A DNA stretch of 64,000 bases from assembly GCA_002440745.1 (NCBI GenBank), contig DJVB01000061.1, positions 80,202 through 144,201 of the forward strand, read 5' to 3'. Each line of letters begins with the position of its first letter. Position 1 is the stretch's first letter. Shown here piece after piece: positions 20,146-28,922 of the stretch. A program made the translations under genes and the position numbers. This stretch comes from Bacteroidales bacterium UBA6267 (lineage in GTDB: Bacteria; Bacteroidota; Bacteroidia; Bacteroidales; UBA1556). The notes under the pieces were generated by a model, which saw only the letters and a program-made list of their open reading frames with translations, was not told where the DNA came from and did no database searches.

Positions 20146-20824
20146 CCCCGATGAAACAATTTTTTGGCAGTATGGAATTTTTACCATTAACCTAACTATC
20201 GTAACTACTTGGGCAATTATGCTATTGTTAGTTATTGCAGCACAATTAATTACACGAAATCTCAAAACAGACATTCGAATCTCGCATTGGCAATGTGTTC
20301 TCGAAATGATAGTTACAACTATAAATGATCAAATTGAAGAAATAGGTCTGAAAAATCCCAAAAACTATACAGGTTTCATCGGCACACTTTTCCTGTTTAT
20401 TATCGCTTCCAATGTATTAATCGTATTGCCTTGGTATGAGCCACCCACCGGCTCGCTCTCTACTACTACTGCCCTTGCTGTTTCGGTCTTTTTAGCAGTG
20501 CCCTTTTTCGGAATTGGTAAAAAAGGTTTAAAAGGTTACCTGAAAACCTATATAAAACCAACTTATATTATGTTACCATTTAACCTTATCAGCGAAGCAA
20601 CCCGAACACTGGCTTTAGCCGTAAGATTGTTTGGCAATATGATGAGCGGAGGATTGATAGTTGCTATTTTATTGAGCATTACTCCCTTCATCTTTCCCGT
20701 GGTAATGAAAGCTCTTGGTTTGCTTACAGGAATGGTTCAAGCATATATTTTCAGCATATTGGCTACGGTTTACATCGCAGCAGCAGTGCATGACTCCAAA
20801 GCATTAAATAAGAAACAATTGTAA
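20135..20824 (+). CDS. atpB: N-type F-ATPase subunit a (ion channel)
   Basis: The 229-residue multi-span protein has the conserved stator Arg in EATRTLALAVRLFGNMMSG, which works against the c-ring carboxylate. The C-terminal helix GMVQAYIFSILATVYIA is the second family landmark. It is shorter than E. coli subunit a (271), as is usual for N-ATPases. In other N-ATPase operons atpE follows directly; here another gene (20843-21385) is inserted. Confidence 0.93.
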   Translation: MKLSPDETIFWQYGIFTINLTIVTTWAIMLLLVIAAQLITRNLKTDIRISHWQCVLEMIVTTINDQIEEIGLKNPKNYTGFIGTLFLFIIASNVLIVLPWYEPPTGSLSTTTALAVSVFLAVPFFGIGKKGLKGYLKTYIKPTYIMLPFNLISEATRTLALAVRLFGNMMSGGLIVAILLSITPFIFPVVMKALGLLTGMVQAYIFSILATVYIAAAVHDSKALNKKQL

Positions 20825-20842
20825 ATTTTAAATATTATTATT

Positions 20843-21385
20843 ATGAAAACATTAGATTTCAAACCAAAGAATTTTCTTAACAGAAATAAGTATTATTTAG
20901 CCTTAGTCTTAATTCTAAGTATTACCGTTATATGGCATTTTTGCCAAATATATCTTCTTGAGAAGAATGCAGAAAAAGAAAAACTTGGAGTTATAAACAA
21001 ATATGAAATGAAACTTGATAGCTTGAATATTGCTAATCTGCAACTGACCGCAAAATCTTTCTCATGGGCAGTAAGAAGCGAGTTACTAAGAGGTAATACG
21101 GATCAAATTAATCAATATTTTAACGAATTTGTTAAAACACCCGGCATATTGAAACTGCAATTTATTAATAGTGAGAATTCTGTCATTGAGATTTCAACCG
21201 ATAAAAAAGATGAAGGACTTATAAATATGGAGTACACTAACATAAAAGACCAAGAAACTTTAGTAGAATTATCGGAATTGAAAATAATCTCCCCTATTTC
21301 GGGCATGAACAAGCAAATTGGGATTTTGATTCTTGAAGTTGCTAAAACTAAAAGTGATTTACCAATAAATTTAAATAAAAATTAA
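20843..21385 (+). CDS. Membrane-anchored sensor-like protein inserted in the N-ATPase operon (unknown function)
   Basis: This 180-residue protein has a basic N-terminus, one transmembrane helix (about 17-39), a short coiled-coil segment (40-65) and an extracytoplasmic domain of about 110 residues. The pattern SELLRGNTDQINQYFNEF, then FINSENSVIEISTDKKDEG, is typical of small Cache/CHASE-like sensor domains that precede histidine kinases. No kinase, HAMP or other output domain follows; it ends with LNKN. It begins 18 bp after atpB and ends 1 bp before the atpE start, so it must be in the same transcript. Its AT-rich composition matches the operon. I do not know it as a standard N-ATPase gene. 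Sensing, assembly or ring stabilisation are guesses. Confidence 0.75.
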   Translation: MKTLDFKPKNFLNRNKYYLALVLILSITVIWHFCQIYLLEKNAEKEKLGVINKYEMKLDSLNIANLQLTAKSFSWAVRSELLRGNTDQINQYFNEFVKTPGILKLQFINSENSVIEISTDKKDEGLINMEYTNIKDQETLVELSELKIISPISGMNKQIGILILEVAKTKSDLPINLNKN

Positions 21386-21386
21386 A

Positions 21387-21656
21387 ATGGATAATATATC
21401 AATTATAGCGGCAGTGTCAATTATTACTGCCGGTTTTTCAACAAGCATAGGATGTATGTTTCCTGCAATTGGCGAAGGCAAATCTGTATCTTCCGCCTTA
21501 ACATCAATTGCACAGCAACCAGATGCTGCACCCACTATTACAAGAACTTTGTTTGTGGGCTTAGCCATGATTGAGTCAACGGCTATATATTGTTTTGTGG
21601 TTTCGATGATTCTCATTTTTGCAAACCCTTTTTGGAATCACTTTATAGCAATTTAA
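21387..21656 (+). CDS. atpE: N-type F-ATPase subunit c (rotor ring), two carboxylates per subunit
   Basis: The 89-residue hairpin of two helices has the polar loop AQQPDA. Helix 2 carries MIESTAIYC: Glu63 with Ser64, Thr65 and Tyr68 matches the Na+ ligand set of Na+ F-ATPases. Helix 1 carries Glu30 in AIGEGK, where Ilyobacter-type Na+ rings have Gln, so each subunit has two buried carboxylates. This double-Glu pattern is known in N-ATPases; for the Burkholderia ring it was associated with a large c17 ring and H+ use (recollection). Ion choice here is therefore open. A large ring would favour ATP-driven ion pumping. Confidence 0.93.
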   Translation: MDNISIIAAVSIITAGFSTSIGCMFPAIGEGKSVSSALTSIAQQPDAAPTITRTLFVGLAMIESTAIYCFVVSMILIFANPFWNHFIAI

Positions 21657-21666
21657 TTTTAGCAAA

Positions 21667-22449
21667 ATGCAAGTAAACTGGTTCACAGTAATAGCACAAA
21701 TACTTAATTTTCTTGTTTTAGTATGGTTGCTTAAACGCTTCCTCTATAAGCCTATTCTTAAGGCTATTGACAAACGCGAAAACTTAATAGCCGCACAAAT
21801 TAAGGATGCGGAAGTGAAAAATACTCATGCAAAAAATGAACAGGCGAAATTTATTAAGAAAAATGAAATATTTGATAAGGAAAAGAAGGAATTAATGGCA
21901 AAAGCTATTGCTGAAACGGATGAAGAACGACAATTGCTCCTTGAAACTGTACGAAATGAAGTTAGGGAATTGCGTGCAAAACTTGAATCCTCTTTGAAAG
22001 AAACTCAAGAGAATATGAAGCATGATCTTGCACAAAAGACACAGGAGCAAGTTTTTAGCATTGCACGTAAAACCCTATCCGATTTGGCTTCCATAAATTT
22101 GGAAGAACAAATTGTAAATAACTTTATCAAGCGTTTAAAAGAATTAACAAAGGAAGAAAACCAACGATTTCTTGAGGCTTTCAAAACAAGTTCAATTGGG
22201 ATTCTTGTGCAGAGTTCTAATGACTTGTCCGACAAAATACAAACTGACCTTAAGTATGTAGTGAATGAATTACTTGATGATGAAACTCTTTTTCGTTTTA
22301 AGACTGCACCCAAAATAATCAGTGGTGTTGAGCTTATTTCAAACGGGTATAAACTTGCATGGAGTATTTCGGAATACCTTAATTCGTTGCAAAAGGGTAT
22401 TCCCATAGCTATAATAAAAGATTTGGAAGCAAAAACAGAAGAGAAATAG
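21667..22449 (+). CDS. atpF: N-type F-ATPase subunit b with delta-like C-terminal domain
   Basis: The 260-residue protein is much longer than ordinary b (about 160). It has one N-terminal membrane helix (about 5-25), a long charged coiled coil (30-150), then a C-terminal domain (about 160-250). The stretch FKTAPKIISGVELISNGYKLAWSIS resembles the end of subunit delta (SLIGGFVIRVGDKVID in classic enzymes). No separate atpH exists in the operon, so this extension probably replaces delta at the top of the head. Confidence 0.9.
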   Translation: MQVNWFTVIAQILNFLVLVWLLKRFLYKPILKAIDKRENLIAAQIKDAEVKNTHAKNEQAKFIKKNEIFDKEKKELMAKAIAETDEERQLLLETVRNEVRELRAKLESSLKETQENMKHDLAQKTQEQVFSIARKTLSDLASINLEEQIVNNFIKRLKELTKEENQRFLEAFKTSSIGILVQSSNDLSDKIQTDLKYVVNELLDDETLFRFKTAPKIISGVELISNGYKLAWSISEYLNSLQKGIPIAIIKDLEAKTEEK

Positions 22450-22450
22450 G

Positions 22451-24001
22451 ATGTTTATAAACCAGTTTTCAAAAGCGATAAGCGGTGTATTTGAGATAAT
22501 GGATACGAGCCGAGAGAAACACACACTCCCTTTTGCCCCTCGTGAAATTGGAACTGTTATAGGTGTATCAACCGGTATTGCCAAAGTTTCGGGTCTGCCG
22601 GATGTTGGGTTTGAAGAGTTACTGATATTTCCCGATGGTTTGTTTGGAATCGCATACAATATTGATGAAAATGAAATTGGAGTTATTTTGTTGGGTGAAG
22701 ATTCGCTGATAAACGTAGGTGATGAAGTGGAACGTACGGGGCGGGTTATGGATATTCCGGTGGATAGCTCACTATTAGGTCGAATAATAAATCCATTGGG
22801 TGAACAACAGGATGGGAAAAGTGCAATTTCATTTTCAAAACGTTTGCCTATTGAACGTCCTGCCCATGCAATTATGGATAGAGCTATGGTTTCTGTTCCT
22901 TTACAAACAGGTTTAAAAATAATAGATGCACTCATCCCAATTGGTCGAGGTCAGCGTGAATTGATTTTGGGTGACCGACAGACAGGTAAAACAGCTATTG
23001 CTATTGATACCATCATTAATCAACGTGATAAAAAGGTGCTTTGTGTTTATTGTGCCATCGGACAACGGGCATCGTCCATTGCAAAAGTAATTGCTAATCT
23101 TGAAGAAAATGGAGCGATGGAATATACCGTTGTGGTTGCCACTGAAGGAAATAATGCCCCGGGTTTAAAGTTTATAGCTCCCTATGCTGCTACAAGTATC
23201 GCTGAGTATTTTATGGAAAAAGGAAAGGATGTGCTAATCATTTATGACGACCTCACACATCATGCCCGTGCATATCGCGAGCTTTCTTTGCTTTTGAGAA
23301 GGCCTCCGGGACGAGAAGCGTTTCCTGGAGATATTTTTTATATCCATTCCCGATTATTGGAACGATCTACACACCTGAACGATAAACTTAAAGGAGGTTC
23401 GATAACTGCTTTGCCAATTATTGAGACGGAAGCTCAAAACATTTCTGCATACATACCTACAAACCTTATTTCTATTACCGATGGCCAAATTTATCTTTCG
23501 CCAAAGTTGTTTGAATTAGGCATTTTACCAGCAGTTGATGTGGGCAAATCTGTTTCCCGAGTTGGTGGAAAAGCTCAATTAGCAGCTTATCGCTCTATAA
23601 CTGGTAATCTTAAACTTGCCTTTGCCCAGTTTGAAGAGTTGGAAGCTTTTTCACGTTTTGGAACTCGTATGGATGCGCACACGCGAAAAATTATTGAGCA
23701 TGGAAAACGTATCCGGTTATGCTTTAAACAAAACGAACTTCAACCCTTGTCTGTTCCGGAGCAAATGCTAATTCTAATCGCTTTAACAGCCGAACTTTTT
23801 GATAACGTGCCTGTTATCAAAATGCAGGAAGCACAACTCTCTTTGCTAAAAACGAGCACAGAACTTCCGGTTGATTTAGTGAAACGTTTGTTTTCAGATA
23901 ACGAATGGAATGTTGCTGACCGTGAAACTATATTAAAAATAGCTGAAAATGTTCTTATGCCTTTTCAAGAGAAAAATGAGACAATAAAAGATGACAACTA
24001 A
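22451..24001 (+). CDS. atpA: N-type F-ATPase alpha subunit
   Basis: The 516-residue non-catalytic head subunit has Walker A GDRQTGKT (174-181), the DDLTHHARAYRELSLLLRRPPGREA region and the arginine-finger segment KSVSRVGGKAQ. It starts 1 bp after atpF and its stop overlaps the first base of atpG. The protein has the usual alpha length, and all the sites that I can check are intact. Confidence 0.93.
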   Translation: MFINQFSKAISGVFEIMDTSREKHTLPFAPREIGTVIGVSTGIAKVSGLPDVGFEELLIFPDGLFGIAYNIDENEIGVILLGEDSLINVGDEVERTGRVMDIPVDSSLLGRIINPLGEQQDGKSAISFSKRLPIERPAHAIMDRAMVSVPLQTGLKIIDALIPIGRGQRELILGDRQTGKTAIAIDTIINQRDKKVLCVYCAIGQRASSIAKVIANLEENGAMEYTVVVATEGNNAPGLKFIAPYAATSIAEYFMEKGKDVLIIYDDLTHHARAYRELSLLLRRPPGREAFPGDIFYIHSRLLERSTHLNDKLKGGSITALPIIETEAQNISAYIPTNLISITDGQIYLSPKLFELGILPAVDVGKSVSRVGGKAQLAAYRSITGNLKLAFAQFEELEAFSRFGTRMDAHTRKIIEHGKRIRLCFKQNELQPLSVPEQMLILIALTAELFDNVPVIKMQEAQLSLLKTSTELPVDLVKRLFSDNEWNVADRETILKIAENVLMPFQEKNETIKDDN

Positions 24002-24891
24002 TGGAAACTCAGGAAAGTTTGCGTAAAAAATTGCGTGGGGCTGAAGATTTAAAAGCTGTCGTCCGAACTATGAAAACTGTAGCAGCTACAAATATTGGTC
24101 AATATGAAAGGTCAGTGAGTTCTCTTGGCGACTATTATCGAACAGTTAAATTGGGTATAATTGCTTACTTAAGGCATGAAGAAATTATCTCAATTATTGA
24201 AATGAATAAAAGTGGAGGTCGTGACTCAAAAATAATATACGCGATAGTTTTTGGTTCAGAACAAGGTTTGGTAGGTCAATTTAATGATTCATTAACCGAT
24301 TATGTAACCCAATCGCTTCATGCTATATCAGGAAAAAAGGTAATATGGACAGTTGGTGAACGAATTCAACTATTGCTGTCAGATATTGGATTCAACACCA
24401 CAAAACTCTTTGCCTTTCCGAGTTCTGTGAATGCTATAACTCTTCTTGTGCATCAAATTTTAGTTATGAGTGAAACGGTTTTCAAAGGAAATGAAACAAT
24501 CGAGTTCTATATTTTTCATAATCAACCAACCTCAGCAGCAGATTATATCCCTAAAGCTCAACGTTTATTGCCATTAGATGAAACATGGAGACAATCCGCT
24601 ACAATGCTTAAATGGCCCACAAAACTTAACCCCCAGATTATCGGTGGAATTGAATCAACGCTGTCGGCACTCCTTCATGCCTATCTTTTTACATCTTTAT
24701 TCAAGGCCTGCGCCGAATCATTGGTCTCCGAAAACGCAAGCCGCTTGGCAGCCATGCAACGTGCCGAAAAAAATATTGATGAATTATTAGATGATCTTAG
24801 TCATCAATTCCATAGTTTACGACAGGGTTCTATTGACGAAGAATTATTTGATGTATTGTCAGGGTTTGAAATAATGTCAAATGATAGATAA
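24001..24891 (+). CDS. atpG: N-type F-ATPase gamma subunit (central shaft)
   Basis: The 296-residue protein has the N-terminal coiled-coil helix with LKAVVRTMKTVAATNI, a Rossmann-like middle (IVFGSEQGLVGQFND) and the C-terminal helix with ASRLAAMQRAEKNIDELLDDL, the gamma signature. It is the last canonical gene of the operon. Its 3' end overlaps the start of a small ORF by 11 bp. Confidence 0.92.
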   Translation: METQESLRKKLRGAEDLKAVVRTMKTVAATNIGQYERSVSSLGDYYRTVKLGIIAYLRHEEIISIIEMNKSGGRDSKIIYAIVFGSEQGLVGQFNDSLTDYVTQSLHAISGKKVIWTVGERIQLLLSDIGFNTTKLFAFPSSVNAITLLVHQILVMSETVFKGNETIEFYIFHNQPTSAADYIPKAQRLLPLDETWRQSATMLKWPTKLNPQIIGGIESTLSALLHAYLFTSLFKACAESLVSENASRLAAMQRAEKNIDELLDDLSHQFHSLRQGSIDEELFDVLSGFEIMSNDR

Positions 24892-25111
24892 ACCTTGCGT
24901 TGAAAAAAAACCAAATTTGAAACCAACGAAGAAAAAGCAATTTTTAGAACTCCCGATATGTGAAAATGGGTTATTTTACAAAGGTGTTTTTAAGTTTAAT
25001 TCGGGAGATTTTCCCCAGTTCGTAAAAGCTATCAGAAAGACTTTTGGCATGCTGAAAAATTATTATAAGTCGCCAAAACTATCCAAATTTGATAGTTTTG
25101 GCGACTTATAA
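24881..25111 (+). CDS. Small hypothetical protein overlapping the end of atpG
   Basis: A 76-codon frame begins inside the last codons of atpG (ATG 24881) and stops at 25109-25111. It has a Lys-rich N-terminus and the segment FLELPICENGLFYKGVFKF. Its last 16 codons lie entirely in a perfect inverted repeat, which argues that at least the C-terminus is not under protein-level selection. I do not recognise it. It may be translationally coupled to atpG or may be a chance frame. Confidence 0.4.
   Translation: MIDKPCVEKKPNLKPTKKKQFLELPICENGLFYKGVFKFNSGDFPQFVKAIRKTFGMLKNYYKSPKLSKFDSFGDL
25063..25111. terminator. Perfect 21-bp inverted repeat at the end of the N-ATPase operon
   Basis: The 21-nt arm at 25063-25083 (core TCGCCAAAACTATC) is followed by a 7-nt spacer (CAAATTT) and its exact reverse complement at 25091-25111. 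There is no U-run on either side. The length and perfection exceed an ordinary intrinsic terminator. It may terminate or protect the ATPase mRNA, or be a remnant end of an inserted element. Confidence 0.7.
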
Positions 25112-25370
25112 TTCATTATCAGAAAAAAGGCAATCCATAGTTAGCTCATTTTGAACGAGTTCAGAAGAATACGAATTTGGTTTCATTCCAAAGGTAGTTA
25201 TCATAGTTAAATAAATATTTTTCTTTGTGGAGGTTGCATTTTGAAATTCGGATATTCAATAAAAATAATTTCTAATTCACATTTACACTTTAATAACTAT
25301 GAAACTAAATAGTAAAAAATGTTGTTAAGAATCCTAATTTCGCGGTTTACTACAGGATTATAGAAACCAA

Positions 25371-27197
25371 ATGATTAAAATACGCGATAAGTTCGAAAAC
25401 AGGAAATTTATCATACTGGCATTTTTTGTTGGTGTATTTATCATTTTTATCATTCGGTTGGTTATTTTGCAATTGCTAAGCGATGAGTATAAAGAATTGG
25501 CCGAAAACAACACTTTGCGCAATCTCACTATCCATCCTCCTCGAGGGTTGATTTACGACCGCAACGGAAAGGAGATGGTCTATAATGAAGCGGTTTATGA
25601 CTTGATGGTAATTCCCCAACAGGCGAAAAACATTGATACTTTAGAGCTTTGCCGTTTGCTTGGAATTGAAAAGGAAGGTTATATCGAAAGGATGCAAAAA
25701 GCTAAGAAGTACAGTCGGTATAAGGCTTCTATTTTTGAAAAGCAGATTTCTAAGGAAAATGCGGCTTATCTGCATGAGATTATTTACCGCTTTCCCGGGT
25801 TTTATTTCGTAAGCCGTTCGCTGCGCAAATATCCCAAGCCCATCGCTGCCCATCTTTTGGGTTATATTGGTGAGGTGAATCAAAATGATATTGATAAGGA
25901 TAGTTTTTACGCTTCCGGCGACTATATCGGAATAAGTGGTGTGGAGCGTACTTACGAGAAATTGCTTCGCGGACGAAAGGGTATCGAAAAGCTAATGGTG
26001 GACAATTTAAATCGAGTAAAAGGAAGTTTTTACGATGGTCGTTATGATATTGCGGCAATTAAAGGAGCCGACCTTACTATTGGTATTGACATGGAATTGC
26101 AGGAATACGCCGAATTGTTGATGCAAAATAAAAAAGGTGGCGTAGTGGCAATTGAACCTTCAACCGGCGAAATTTTGGTTTTGGTATCAAGTCCGGCCTA
26201 CGACCCCAATATGTTGGTTGGCCGAATCCGCTCAAAGAACTATGTTTCGCTCCAAGAAGATACACTTAAACCTCTGATGAACAGGGCTCTGATTAGCTCT
26301 TATCCTCCCGGATCGACTTTTAAATTAGTGCAGGCTCTCATTGGACAGCAGGAAGGCGTACTTTTTCCACACACAACTTATGGTTGTCAAGGGGGATTTC
26401 ATTTTGGCGGTTTACATGTTGGCTGTCACTCGCACAGTTCGCCGCTGAACTTGGAGCAATCGGTTCAGCAGTCATGTAATGCATATTACTGCAACGTATA
26501 TCGCTCGATAATTGACAATAACCGTTATAAAAATGTGAAAGAAGGCTATCGCAAATGGAGGGAATATTTGCTCAAGATGGGTTTTGGAAGAAAATTTCCT
26601 ACCGACTTGCCTTACGAAAAAAGTGGCAATATTCCATCCGTTGAATACTACGACCGGATTTATCGTGGCAGTTGGAATAGTTTGACAACCATTTCTTTAG
26701 CCATTGGTCAAGGTGAGATTTTAGCCACACCTCTACAATTGGCCAACGAAGCTGCCTTTATTGCAAACCGAGGTTATTATTATAATCCACATATTATTCG
26801 CCGGATTTCAGATGGTAGAGCAATTGATTCTTCCTTCACCACAAAACAGTGGACCGGAATAGACGCAAATTATTTTGAAACGGTAATTAGTGGAATGGCT
26901 AAAGTGACTCAGCCCGGAGGTACAGCCCGAATCGCTCAAATAGATAGTTTTGATGTGTGCGGAAAAACCGGTACAGCTCAAAATCCTCACGGCAAAGACC
27001 ATAGCGTTTTCATCGCCTTTGCTCCGCGCGATAACCCTAAGATTGCCATCGCAGTTTTTATCGAAAATTCGGGTTTTGGTGGCACTTGGGCAGCTCCAAT
27101 TTCAAGTTTGATTATCGAAAAATATTTGAAAGGATATATTCCAGAAAAGCGTAAAGCTTTGGAGTTGAGAATGATAGAAGGTAATTTATTAAACTAA
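25371..27197 (+). CDS. mrdA: Penicillin-binding protein 2 (elongasome transpeptidase)
   Basis: The 608-residue class B PBP has one N-terminal membrane helix (about 12-36), a pedestal domain starting with HPPRGLIYDRNG, and the transpeptidase domain with the active-site STFK at 315-318, SCN at about 368-370 and KTG at 532-534. It crosslinks peptidoglycan during side-wall growth. rodA follows after 7 bp, which fits PBP2 rather than the division protein FtsI. mreBCD is not in the window. Confidence 0.93.
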   Translation: MIKIRDKFENRKFIILAFFVGVFIIFIIRLVILQLLSDEYKELAENNTLRNLTIHPPRGLIYDRNGKEMVYNEAVYDLMVIPQQAKNIDTLELCRLLGIEKEGYIERMQKAKKYSRYKASIFEKQISKENAAYLHEIIYRFPGFYFVSRSLRKYPKPIAAHLLGYIGEVNQNDIDKDSFYASGDYIGISGVERTYEKLLRGRKGIEKLMVDNLNRVKGSFYDGRYDIAAIKGADLTIGIDMELQEYAELLMQNKKGGVVAIEPSTGEILVLVSSPAYDPNMLVGRIRSKNYVSLQEDTLKPLMNRALISSYPPGSTFKLVQALIGQQEGVLFPHTTYGCQGGFHFGGLHVGCHSHSSPLNLEQSVQQSCNAYYCNVYRSIIDNNRYKNVKEGYRKWREYLLKMGFGRKFPTDLPYEKSGNIPSVEYYDRIYRGSWNSLTTISLAIGQGEILATPLQLANEAAFIANRGYYYNPHIIRRISDGRAIDSSFTTKQWTGIDANYFETVISGMAKVTQPGGTARIAQIDSFDVCGKTGTAQNPHGKDHSVFIAFAPRDNPKIAIAVFIENSGFGGTWAAPISSLIIEKYLKGYIPEKRKALELRMIEGNLLN

Positions 27198-27204
27198 TAA
27201 GACC

Positions 27205-28473
27205 ATGAGAGAAAGGAAACATGTTTTTCAAAATATCGACTGGATTTTAATTGCGCTCTGGCTTATTTTAGTTTTATTTGGCTGGATAAATATCTATGCT
27301 TCGGTTTATAATCCCGAAAACCATAGTATTTTTGATTTATCTCAACGCTATGGAAAACAGATGCTTTGGATAATTGCCGCCATAGCTTTAGGGTTTATGA
27401 TTATCCTTATCGACCCAAAGTTTTTCAATCAGTTTTCCTATTTGATTTATTTCCTTGTTCTGCTCATTCTAATTTCGGTTCTGCTTTTAGGAAAGGAGGT
27501 TGCCGGCTCCAAATCGTGGTTTCAAATTGGAAGTTTTGCCTTGCAACCTGCTGAGTTTATGAAATTTGCGACAAGTCTTGCGTTGGCTCATTTCCTTTCA
27601 ACTCAGGAAAAAACACTTACTACCCTTCGCTCAAAGTTTTTTGCCACAGTAATTATATTGGTTCCCGCTGCCTTGGTTTTGTTGCAAAATGATACCGGAT
27701 CGGCCTTAGTGTTTACGGCTTTTATTTTAGTTCTTTATCGGTTTGGCTTGTCGGGAAATATTTTCGTTATTGGATTCGTTGCCATATTTCTTGGAATTTT
27801 AGCCTTATTGCTTTCAACTGTTGTTCAAAAACTTATCTTAATTGGCGTTTTGCTGATACCGGCCATTGTTATAGTGCTGATGATGAAGAAAACCTTTCGC
27901 AATATTGCTAAAATTGTAGGTGTCGTTGGGTTGATTGTCATCTATATTTTCAGTGTTGATATGGCTTTTTCGAAGCTTCAACCACATCAGCAGATACGAA
28001 TAAAGGTGCTGTTGAATATGGAATCGGATCCGCAGGGTGCCGGATATAATGTGCTTCAATCAAAAATTGCAGTGGGTTCGGGAGGTTTCTCAGGTAAAGG
28101 TTTTTTAAACGGTACACAAACTAAATTTGATTTTGTTCCGGAACAAAGCACCGATTTTATTTTTTGTACCGTGGGCGAAGAATGGGGTTTTATGGGTAGT
28201 TTTTTGGTGGTGGCATTATTCACTTTTCTACTTGTAAAATTAGTTTTGGCCGCTGAACGTCAACGATCTTTGAGTAGCAAAATCTATGGTTATTCGGTCG
28301 CTTCCATACTCTTTTTTCACTTTACCATCAACTTAGGAATGGTGCTTGGCCTGCTTCCTGTCATTGGCATTCCGCTGCCATTCTTCAGTTATGGCGGCTC
28401 ATCACTTTGGGCATTTACCATTCTCCTTTTCATTTTTATAAGGCAAGATGCTGAAAGGATGCAATTGCTCTAA
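27205..28473 (+). CDS. rodA: RodA peptidoglycan glycosyltransferase (SEDS family)
   Basis: The 422-residue polytopic membrane protein has about ten helices. SEDS landmarks include GSKSWFQIGSFALQPAEFMK, the essential Asp in LLQNDTGSALVFTAF, and the C-terminal IPLPFFSYGGSSL. It polymerises lipid II together with the upstream PBP2. The pairing with mrdA identifies it as RodA and not FtsW. Confidence 0.93.
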   Translation: MRERKHVFQNIDWILIALWLILVLFGWINIYASVYNPENHSIFDLSQRYGKQMLWIIAAIALGFMIILIDPKFFNQFSYLIYFLVLLILISVLLLGKEVAGSKSWFQIGSFALQPAEFMKFATSLALAHFLSTQEKTLTTLRSKFFATVIILVPAALVLLQNDTGSALVFTAFILVLYRFGLSGNIFVIGFVAIFLGILALLLSTVVQKLILIGVLLIPAIVIVLMMKKTFRNIAKIVGVVGLIVIYIFSVDMAFSKLQPHQQIRIKVLLNMESDPQGAGYNVLQSKIAVGSGGFSGKGFLNGTQTKFDFVPEQSTDFIFCTVGEEWGFMGSFLVVALFTFLLVKLVLAAERQRSLSSKIYGYSVASILFFHFTINLGMVLGLLPVIGIPLPFFSYGGSSLWAFTILLFIFIRQDAERMQLL

Positions 28474-28529
28474 ATTGAAATGGTTTAAAATGCCACTTTT
28501 TTAAGACCTTTGCATTTTAATTTTCACGG

Positions 28530-28922
28530 ATGATTCAACGAAATACATTCTCCAAAAAGGAACGGCTTTGTTCTAAAAAAGCCATCGAAAATCTTTTCAA
28601 AAAGGGTCGATCGGGGTTTGTTTTTCCGTTGAAATATATCTACAACTTAGAGCAATTGCCCATTGGCGGAGTGGAGATTTTAATCACTATTCCTAAAAGA
28701 AGCTTTAAACGAGCAGTGCATAGAAATCATCTAAAACGTTTAATTCGAGAGGCTTACCGTCAACAAAAGCATCGTTTAACCGAAGTCGCCTTAGAGAAAA
28801 ATCTGAAACTGCAAATTGCGTTTATTTTTGTTCATAAGGAAAAGACAGATTTCCAACAAATTTATATCTCCGTTGGAAAAATTCTTCACCAAATTTCTAA
28901 GCAGATTACCAGTTTAGAATAG
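28530..28922 (+). CDS. rnpA: Ribonuclease P protein component
   Basis: The 130-residue basic protein has the RNR motif (KRSFKRAVHRNHLKRLIREAYR in pattern, about residues 59-80), with His where Val/Arg is common before RNxxKR. It helps RNase P RNA process tRNA precursors. It is not next to rpmH, which is usual for Bacteroidota. Its 3' end overlaps the convergent pfk gene by 17 bp. A box similar to the -7 consensus (GACCTTTGC, about 28503-28511) precedes it. Confidence 0.92.
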   Translation: MIQRNTFSKKERLCSKKAIENLFKKGRSGFVFPLKYIYNLEQLPIGGVEILITIPKRSFKRAVHRNHLKRLIREAYRQQKHRLTEVALEKNLKLQIAFIFVHKEKTDFQQIYISVGKILHQISKQITSLE

